Source: JBBRSC01 sp038245795
Lineage (GTDB): Bacteria; Actinomycetota; Acidimicrobiia; Acidimicrobiales; Microtrichaceae
Length of the DNA: 5,110 bases
NCBI GenBank assembly: GCA_038245795.1
Contig: JBBRSC010000243.1
Location: forward strand, 1 to 5,110
Direction of reading: 5' to 3'
Both the position numbers and the translations under genes were made by a program. Every line of letters starts with the position of its first letter. Position 1 is the first letter of the stretch. The notes under the pieces are model-generated. The model was not told the DNA's origin. It searched no databases and worked only from the letters and a program-made list of their open reading frames with translations. Positions 1 to 4,482 of the stretch are shown here, piece by piece.

Positions 1-304
1 GAACCAGAACATCTCCCCGTACCCGCGCGGCGCCCGGCAACGCTGGCATGGGCGAGTCGCCGACGATCTCGACGCTGCCGGTGGCGCGCACCGTTCCGAC
101 CAGCGCCCCGTCGTTGGCGGCCGACATCTTGAACGACACGCCGGTAATGGTCATGCCGACGGACAACGCGAGCGGTCCCATCATGGGGAGCTGGAAGATG
201 TTCTCGAAGGCGGGAACGACAATTCCCTCTCCGATGCCCGTCAGCGCCAGCCCGTTGAGGAAGCTCTCCGGCACCACCACTGCCGCCGCCCATCGTTCAT
301 TCAT
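1..304 (-). CDS. Unrecognised protein, N-terminal 101 residues (runs off the window)
   Basis: The frame opens with ATG at 304 (MNERWAAAVVVPESF...) and stays open to the window edge, so only the N-terminal part is present. I do not recognise the family. The visible part has no clear signal peptide and no membrane segment. It alternates short hydrophobic stretches with Gly, Val and Thr (for example ALSVGMTITGVSFKM at residues 46-60 and GTVRATGSVEIVG at 70-82), which suggests a beta-rich fold. The start lies 16 bp after the stop of the B12-binding regulator gene with no terminator between them, so it is probably the third gene of the sigma factor operon. No good Shine-Dalgarno sequence precedes the ATG, so translational coupling is possible. 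Another ATG four bases downstream is in a different frame. The open frame, codon use and tight spacing make it very likely a real gene; its function is unknown. Confidence 0.75.
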   Translation of the reverse strand, partial: MNERWAAAVVVPESFLNGLALTGIGEGIVVPAFENIFQLPMMGPLALSVGMTITGVSFKMSAANDGALVGTVRATGSVEIVGDSPMPALPGAARVRGDVLV

Positions 305-320
305 GCTGAGACTGTACGAC

Positions 321-1151
321 TCAGTCGGCTGACGCGAGCTGATCGACCACTTCCAGGAGGCGCCGTCCGTCGGGCGCGAAGGCATCGGATCCGAGCGACG
401 TGGCGTGCGCTTCGTCGCGCACCGCGCCGCCGCCAACGAGGATGGGGACCCCGGGGCCGAGCGCCAGGCGGACGGCGTCGACCGTCCTCTTCGCAGTGCT
501 GAGCCCGTCGTCGGATGTCACGGAGATCGCAACGACAACCAACTGTTGCGCCGCCTTGGCTGCTTCGACAAACGATTCCGATGGGGTGTCTGCGCCGAGG
601 TCGGTGACGTCGAACCCGTTACCGCGCAGGAGGTCCGCCAGCATTGCGGACGGGAGGGCGTGACGATCCGTCGGTGCCGCGCCGACCACGACGTGACCGC
701 GTTTTCGGCCGCGCCGTGCAAAGCGAGGACCGATCCGGCCGATCAGTCGGTGCGCAACGGCGCTGGCCCGGTGCTCATCAGCAACAGTGAGCTCGCCCGA
801 CGACCACCGTTCGCCGATGGAACGCAGTGACGGGGCAAGGAGATCGACCAGCACCTCGGTCGGCTCGGCGCCGGATGCCATGGCAGATTCGATGACGCCC
901 CACGCGCCGGGCTCGTCGCCCGCCACGAGGCGCGCTTCGAGGCCCGTGCGATGGTTGGCTCGTCTCGGCGCCGACGGGTCGACCGGAGTGCTGGCGTCGA
1001 CAATGAACTGATCGACGTCATCGGTTCGAACCCGCCATTCGGCGCCCGACTTGTGGGCGGCGAGACGCCCATTACGGACATAGCGATACGCCGTCATGTA
1101 GTGGACGTCGAGTTGTTCGGCCGCTTCCTTCAGGGAAATGGTCTGGGTCAT
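321..1151 (-). CDS. Helix-turn-helix / cobalamin (B12)-binding regulator, CarH-like
   Basis: This is a probable transcription regulator of 276 residues. Residues 4-51 form an excisionase-type (MerR-related) helix-turn-helix: ISLKEAAEQLDVHYMTAYRYV, then the wing AAHKSGAEWRV. Residues about 70-140 resemble the four-helix B12-binding bundle, and 152-275 the Rossmann-like cobalamin domain. W116 followed after nine residues by E126-H127 matches the Trp131/Glu141/His142 cap of Thermus CarH, but the residue after the Trp, His132 in CarH, is Ser117. The lower-ligand motif DxHxxG reads D162-R-H164-A-L-P167, so the axial His is kept and the Gly is Pro. A Ser-Val-Thr loop (210-212) and a triple Gly (240-242) match the usual nucleotide-tail contacts. 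I chose ATG 1151 because the helix-turn-helix starts right after it; an in-frame ATG at 1199 would overlap the sigma gene and add 16 unrelated residues. It lies 14 bp after the sigma gene, most likely in the same operon. The B12 fold is clear; light sensing is inferred. Confidence 0.9.
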   Translation of the reverse strand: MTQTISLKEAAEQLDVHYMTAYRYVRNGRLAAHKSGAEWRVRTDDVDQFIVDASTPVDPSAPRRANHRTGLEARLVAGDEPGAWGVIESAMASGAEPTEVLVDLLAPSLRSIGERWSSGELTVADEHRASAVAHRLIGRIGPRFARRGRKRGHVVVGAAPTDRHALPSAMLADLLRGNGFDVTDLGADTPSESFVEAAKAAQQLVVVAISVTSDDGLSTAKRTVDAVRLALGPGVPILVGGGAVRDEAHATSLGSDAFAPDGRRLLEVVDQLASAD

Positions 1152-1165
1152 GCAGGAAGTCCGGA

Positions 1166-2140
1166 TCAGTCCAACAGGTAGCGCTTGAGCGCCCGCCACG
1201 ACGGGTGCATCAACTTTGCCATGGCTCGGTGCTCCAGCTGGCGGATGCGTTCACGAGACAACCCGATCACCTCCGCCACCTGCGAGACCGACAGAGGTTC
1301 GGCACCGCCGAATCCGAAACGGAGCGAAAGGATGTCCCGCTCACGGGAGTCGAGGACGGCCATCATCTGGGCGACCTCACGATCGGAGAGATGGGCCGAG
1401 ACCGCCTCGACATCTTCTCGTGCACGCTTGTCCTCGATGAAGTCACCGAGTTCCGCGCCACCCTCTTCACCCACCGATCCCGACAGGGAGATGGGGTCGG
1501 TTGTCATGAGGAGATCCAGCACCCGATCTGCAGGAATTCCCGACAGTTCTGACAACTCCGAGATCTCGGGTTGACGGCCGAGCGCCTGTTCCATCTGCGA
1601 CGACAATTCGCGCAGTCGAAGCAGCTCATCATTCGCACGAGACGGCAGCCGGACCGTTGATCGGGTGGCTGCAATCCCCCGTGAGATGAACTGGCGGATC
1701 CACCAGACGGCGTACGTGGAGAAGCGGAATCCCTTTTCGGCGTCGAACTTCTCGACCGCACGAATGAGGCCGAGGTTGCCTTCTTGGATCAGGTCCAAGA
1801 GTGGTACCCCGGAAGCTTGGTACTTCTTGGCCACCGACACCACCAGTCGGAGGTTGGCATTGACGAACGCGTCGTGTGCCAGCTTGCCGTCTCTCGCTGC
1901 GGCAGCGAGGCGCCGACGCTCGGTCAGCGAGAGGACCACGTGTGCCTCGATGGCCTCGTCGAGTCGCTGTTGCGCGCCTCGACCGGCAACGATCCGGCCC
2001 GCAAGGTCGCGTTCGTCCTGAGGGGTCAGTAGTGCGTGACGACCGATCTCTTCTAAGTACAATCCAACCGGGTCCGCAGCGGAACGCCGCTTGGAACGGT
2101 CCTTGTCTCGGTTACGTTGGAGATCTTCGATAACGATCAT
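1166..2140 (-). CDS. RNA polymerase sigma factor, sigma-70 family, group 2-like (RpoD/SigB type)
   Basis: This is a promoter-specificity subunit of RNA polymerase, 324 residues long. It has region 1.2 (DPVGLYLEEIGRHALLTPQD, residues 23-42), region 2 (about 93-160, with NLRLVVSVAKKY, DLIQEGNLGL and FSTYAVWWIRQ), region 3 (about 163-240, with a 3.2 finger PISLSGSVGEEG and LGDFIED) and region 4 (about 250-320, helix-turn-helix LSVSQVAEVIGLSRERIRQLE). There is no long region 1.1, and the length matches group-2 factors such as mycobacterial SigB rather than the longer primary SigA/HrdB. The -35-reading residues of E. coli sigma-70 (E585, R588, Q589) are kept as E297, R300 and Q301. In the -10 reader, Q437 is kept as Q150 and T440 is S153, so it should read near-consensus promoters. 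In region 3.0 the usual RIPVHMIE-like stretch is RLPSRAND. ATG 2140 is preceded by a leaderless-type -10. The gene is followed at 14 bp by the B12-binding regulator. The class is certain; group 2 rather than primary is an inference from length. Confidence 0.95.
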   Translation of the reverse strand: MIVIEDLQRNRDKDRSKRRSAADPVGLYLEEIGRHALLTPQDERDLAGRIVAGRGAQQRLDEAIEAHVVLSLTERRRLAAAARDGKLAHDAFVNANLRLVVSVAKKYQASGVPLLDLIQEGNLGLIRAVEKFDAEKGFRFSTYAVWWIRQFISRGIAATRSTVRLPSRANDELLRLRELSSQMEQALGRQPEISELSELSGIPADRVLDLLMTTDPISLSGSVGEEGGAELGDFIEDKRAREDVEAVSAHLSDREVAQMMAVLDSRERDILSLRFGFGGAEPLSVSQVAEVIGLSRERIRQLEHRAMAKLMHPSWRALKRYLLD

Positions 2141-2146
2141 GGAATT

Positions 2147-2175
2147 AGTTTAGTGCTAAATGCCATTTTCGGGAA
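2147..2175 (-). promoter_or_regulatory. Putative leaderless promoter of the sigma factor gene
   Basis: On the minus strand a -10 hexamer TAAACT (2147-2152) is followed by exactly six bases (AATTCC) and then the ATG of the sigma gene. That spacing puts transcription start on the A of the start codon, giving a leaderless mRNA, which is common in Actinobacteria. Consistent with this, there is no Shine-Dalgarno sequence before the ATG. Seventeen bases upstream of the -10 lies TTCCCG (2170-2175), a poor -35 (3 of 6 matches to TTGACA). The promoter lies in the 77-bp gap after the kinase-like gene, so the sigma gene can be transcribed alone as well as by read-through. Confidence 0.6.
2149..2160. promoter_or_regulatory. 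Palindrome overlapping the sigma gene -10 element (possible operator)
   Basis: TTTAG-TG-CTAAA is a perfect inverted repeat with 5-bp arms and a 2-bp centre. It covers the upstream part of the putative -10 and lies within 10 bp of the start codon. It stands in an AT-rich island in otherwise GC-rich DNA. A repressor bound here would block the promoter. It may also be nothing more than the AT-rich composition of a -10 region. Confidence 0.3.
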
Positions 2176-2187
2176 GGGGAAACCTTC
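2173..2187. repeat. Small inverted repeat in the kinase-like/sigma intergenic gap
   Basis: GAAGG-GGAAA-CCTTC has perfect 5-bp arms around a 5-base loop. It lies 30 bp past the stop of the kinase-like gene in its direction of transcription and next to the putative -35 of the sigma gene. No run of T follows on the minus strand, so it is not a standard intrinsic terminator. It could be a weak attenuating hairpin, a protein site or chance. Confidence 0.25.
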
Positions 2188-2217
2188 GCGTGCGAGCGTG
2201 ACACCCGTCTCAGAAGC

Positions 2218-4305
2218 TCACGTCAGCCGAATCGTCGATCCCGCCACCACCACGCCAGCCGCTCCCAGGGACTGGCCAGCCACCAGGCCGGGGTCACTCG
2301 GCAGCGATGACCGATCGACGCTCAGGCCCAAAGATCGAAGTGCATGGGTGGCGGTTCCGGCGCACTGGTTGATCATCGAGGGCACGACAACCCGCGCGAT
2401 GGTCGCGGACGACACACCCACCACGTTCTGCGCGCGGATCTCGAAGAACACTGGTGCGTCGGAATCCGACGCCTGAACGGCTACGAGTGCCTCTCGTGCC
2501 GACCCGAGCCCTGCCAGATCGGCTGACCACGCTGGCGCCGATGACGTCGCGGCCCGGCTGGCACGGATCACGTAGCGGGTGACCGGTCGACCGCCGGTCG
2601 ACGCTGGCTCCTGCCAGCTGAGATTGACCAGCACGGTCGGCGAGAGATCGCAGTCGTTGAACCCCTGCGGATCGCGAACCAACACGTTGCGGGGGGCATC
2701 AGGAGCGCGAGGGGCAACGGTGGTCGGTGGCGCCACTGGTGTCGTGGTCGGCACCGTGGTCGCGGGGGTCGGGCCGACGGAGCCGAAGATCGGTGGCGTC
2801 GCTGCGGTGATCCTCTGGTTGTTGACACGTGGCGGCGCCGAGGTCGGCGCGGTGGCCCGGAATGACGTTCCGGGCGAACTCGTCGTGTTCGAACCGGAGG
2901 CCACACCGGGAGACACCCCGGGCGTTGTGGTCTCGGTGGCTGGAGCCACGGGCTCCGCGATGAACTGCGTGCAGAGCGTCCGGGCACAGAACGACTGCTG
3001 CTGTTCAGCTCGAATCGTGTTTTCAGCGGCCAGGGTGGAGGCCTTCCATGACTCGAGGTCGGTCAGCGAGGGGCGCTTCACCAACGAGACCTTGCTCTGC
3101 ACTGCAACACGTTGGCCCGGACCGATGTTCGCCAGCCACATCACCACCGGATCGGCCTGGATGACTTCGCTGGGCGCCGGGTCGAAGGTCACGCCCGATA
3201 CGTCGGCGGCCAGTTCCTTGGGGATGGATTCAACATGGAAGGTGTCGATCGGTGCCTTCGTGGAGTTGCTGAGGACCGAGAGTGAGGTGAAACTCGATCC
3301 GTCGTCGCTGATCGTCCAGGTCCGGAGGAGCACTGCACCGTTGGTCAAGGGCTGCGGTTCAAACGTCAACGGGTCGAACGGCGTGGCTGAACCGAACAAC
3401 GTGGTCGTCGAGCGTTCGACCTGCGCTGATTCCACCTGCGTCGGATCGTTCCCACGGGTCGCAATGAAGGTCGCGATCACGGCCAGAACAGCGATGACCC
3501 CGAAGGCCATGGTGGCCCTCCATCGGCCGGCACCGGCAGGTGCGGCAGGTGCGGCAGGTGCGGCGATGTTGACGTGGGCGTTGGGGACCACCTCGGAACC
3601 AGCGACCGGAACGATCAGCGCTGGTCGATCTGCCGGGTTCGGTACGAGGACCGAGTGGATGCGTCCTGCGATGTCCGGGGCCACGCCCATGGTGGTGAGT
3701 TCCGCACGTTCCCCCTCTGACAATGGGCCCGCAATGGCCTGGTGCAGGATCGACGCCACGGCGTAGACGTCTCGCTGTCGCGGTGAGTTACGAAAACCGT
3801 CCTCGGGTGGGCGATGAGGCTCCGCGTCGTCGAGTGCGGTGAGGCACAACACCGGCTGATCGAGGTCGTCGAAGCGAATGCTCCCGGGGCTGATCGATCC
3901 CTGCGTGAGTCCCAGCTCGTGGAGTCGGCCGACACTGCCCACCAATTGATCGCCGAGTCGTGCCAACTCGACGGGCGCCAGGGGCATCCGCTCATCGAGC
4001 GTGCCGCCGTCGAGCGCGCACGTTGCGATCCAACGTCGCCCGCCGGTGGCGCCCCGATCCACGATGGCCGGCAGTCCGAGGAGGTCCGATGGGCTGTGGG
4101 CGTCGACGCCGAGCTGGGCAATGAGATCGTCCATCTGATGCCAGACATCTGATGAGACGCCAGCGTTGAGAATGGTGATGACCACACGGAGATGATCGTG
4201 ATCTCTCGTTGCGAGCCGCGTCGTCGCCGGAAGGTCGAAGATCGCGTAACCAGGCGCGCCGTCGTGCAGTGTGTAGCCCTCGATCCGCTTCGGAATTCCG
4301 CCCAT
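2218..4305 (-). CDS. Membrane pseudokinase with extracytoplasmic FN3-like and PASTA-like domains
   Basis: A 695-residue single-pass membrane protein built like a PknB-type Ser/Thr kinase but apparently catalytically dead. Residues about 8-228 follow the kinase fold. The VAIK lysine is T44 (VVIT). The HRDxKPxN loop reads QGSISPGS (135-142), replacing the catalytic Asp, Lys and Asn with Ser. The DFG position reads ALD (157-159). Structural signatures remain: RDVYAVASILHQAIAG (178-193, the DVYSLG helix) and PNPADRPA (222-229). An Ala/Pro hinge (247-259) leads to a membrane helix at about 264-283; RWR before it and no signal peptide predict the N-terminus inside. Outside lie a globular region (about 300-450, C440 and C445), a Thr/Pro/Val linker (450-535), an FN3-like domain (535-642) and a C-terminal PASTA-like repeat (about 645-695). 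PASTA domains bind muropeptides or lipid II in related proteins, so a cell-wall sensing or scaffold role is plausible. ATG 4305 has a Shine-Dalgarno 8 bases upstream. The nearest gene downstream encodes the sigma factor. Confidence 0.85.
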   Translation of the reverse strand: MGGIPKRIEGYTLHDGAPGYAIFDLPATTRLATRDHDHLRVVITILNAGVSSDVWHQMDDLIAQLGVDAHSPSDLLGLPAIVDRGATGGRRWIATCALDGGTLDERMPLAPVELARLGDQLVGSVGRLHELGLTQGSISPGSIRFDDLDQPVLCLTALDDAEPHRPPEDGFRNSPRQRDVYAVASILHQAIAGPLSEGERAELTTMGVAPDIAGRIHSVLVPNPADRPALIVPVAGSEVVPNAHVNIAAPAAPAAPAGAGRWRATMAFGVIAVLAVIATFIATRGNDPTQVESAQVERSTTTLFGSATPFDPLTFEPQPLTNGAVLLRTWTISDDGSSFTSLSVLSNSTKAPIDTFHVESIPKELAADVSGVTFDPAPSEVIQADPVVMWLANIGPGQRVAVQSKVSLVKRPSLTDLESWKASTLAAENTIRAEQQQSFCARTLCTQFIAEPVAPATETTTPGVSPGVASGSNTTSSPGTSFRATAPTSAPPRVNNQRITAATPPIFGSVGPTPATTVPTTTPVAPPTTVAPRAPDAPRNVLVRDPQGFNDCDLSPTVLVNLSWQEPASTGGRPVTRYVIRASRAATSSAPAWSADLAGLGSAREALVAVQASDSDAPVFFEIRAQNVVGVSSATIARVVVPSMINQCAGTATHALRSLGLSVDRSSLPSDPGLVAGQSLGAAGVVVAGSTIRLT
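3535..3564. repeat. Tandem 9-bp repeat encoding the Ala-Pro-Ala hinge
   Basis: Three perfect copies of GGCAGGTGC (3535-3561) are followed by a partial fourth (GGC). On the coding strand the unit reads GCACCTGCC (Ala-Pro-Ala) and produces the AAPAAPAAPAG hinge just before the membrane helix of the pseudokinase. The unit length keeps the frame, so gain or loss of copies by slippage would change only hinge length. Confidence 0.85.
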
Positions 4306-4313
4306 GTTGGTAT

Positions 4314-4320
4314 CTCTCTT
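4314..4320 (-). promoter_or_regulatory. Ribosome binding site of the pseudokinase gene
   Basis: AAGAGAG on the minus strand lies 8 bases before ATG 4305. It is purine-rich and pairs partly with the anti-Shine-Dalgarno sequence, which supports this ATG as the start. Confidence 0.5.
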
Positions 4321-4344
4321 GCCAGTCGCCCCGTCCGCTCACTC

Positions 4345-4374
4345 AGAGTAGAGCCCAACCACCCTCCGTGGGAA
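4345..4374 (-). promoter_or_regulatory. Putative promoter of the pseudokinase gene
   Basis: On the minus strand TACTCT (4345-4350) fits the TANNNT pattern of actinobacterial -10 elements. With an 18-bp spacer, TTCCCA (4369-4374) sits at the -35 position and matches TTGACA at 4 of 6 bases. The transcript would have a leader of about 33 bases containing the ribosome binding site. The -35 overlaps one arm of the GGGAAT inverted repeat. Evidence is by motif only. Confidence 0.35.
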
Positions 4375-4389
4375 TGGGCCAAAATTCCC
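4370..4389. promoter_or_regulatory. Inverted repeat in the divergent promoter region (candidate operator)
   Basis: GGGAAT-N8-ATTCCC has perfect 6-bp arms with centres 14 bp apart, close to one and a half helical turns. It lies between the two divergent genes, overlapping the likely -35 of the pseudokinase gene and ending one base before the TTGACA on the other strand. Its place would let one bound protein affect both promoters. The binding protein is unknown; the nearby B12-binding regulator is one candidate. Confidence 0.4.
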
Positions 4390-4390
4390 G

Positions 4391-4411
4391 TTGACAAACC
4401 CGCACTGTCGA
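4391..4411 (+). promoter_or_regulatory. TTGACA box (possible -35 of the carotenoid oxygenase gene) within an imperfect inverted repeat
   Basis: A consensus TTGACA (4391-4396) lies about 90 bp before the oxygenase start. No convincing -10 stands at the usual spacing; TTCACT (4413-4418) at 16 bp is the best and is poor. The same box pairs with TGTCGA (4406-4411) as an inverted repeat, TTGACA-N9-TGTCGA, with 5 of 6 arm positions matching. It may therefore be a promoter element, an operator or both. A weak -10 beside a perfect -35 is typical of promoters that need an activator, including MerR-type ones. Confidence 0.35.
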
Positions 4412-4441
4412 ATTCACTGCCAAGCTGGTTGAATAGAGGCC

Positions 4442-4458
4442 GGTGATGGCTGTTCACC
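4442..4458 (+). promoter_or_regulatory. Inverted repeat in the likely leader of the carotenoid oxygenase mRNA
   Basis: GGTGA (4442-4446) pairs with TCACC (4454-4458) across 7 bases. A second TCACC stands at 4478-4482, directly before the ATG, so the same GGTGA could instead pair with it and enclose the Shine-Dalgarno sequence. These are two mutually exclusive 5-bp stems; both are short and could be chance. Confidence 0.2.
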
Positions 4459-4468
4459 ACTCGCCGTC

Positions 4469-4475
4469 GGGGGGA
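4469..4475 (+). promoter_or_regulatory. Ribosome binding site of the carotenoid oxygenase gene
   Basis: GGGGGGA lies 7 bases before ATG 4483. An in-frame TGA at 4444 with no alternative start codon after it makes this ATG the first usable start in the frame. Confidence 0.7.
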
Positions 4476-4482
4476 CGTCACC

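Noticed and set aside
1152..1199. Upstream start (ATG 1199) for the B12-binding regulator
   Set aside because: It would overlap the sigma gene by 34 bases and add 16 residues outside the conserved helix-turn-helix; ATG 1151 fits the domain start and the operon spacing.
2147..2160. Half of a CIRCE (HrcA) heat-shock operator before the sigma gene
   Set aside because: TTAGCACT matches 8 of 9 bases of one CIRCE arm, but the second arm at 9-bp spacing is absent. The palindrome TTTAG-TG-CTAAA explains the sequence better.
2173..2217. Intrinsic terminator after the pseudokinase gene
   Set aside because: The only hairpin has 5-bp arms and no following T run on the minus strand.
2579..3766. Plus-strand open frame of 395 codons antisense to the pseudokinase gene
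   Set aside because: It mirrors a GC-rich coding strand whose product has clear kinase-like, membrane, FN3-like and PASTA-like segments. The antisense product has no recognisable domain and no ribosome binding site.
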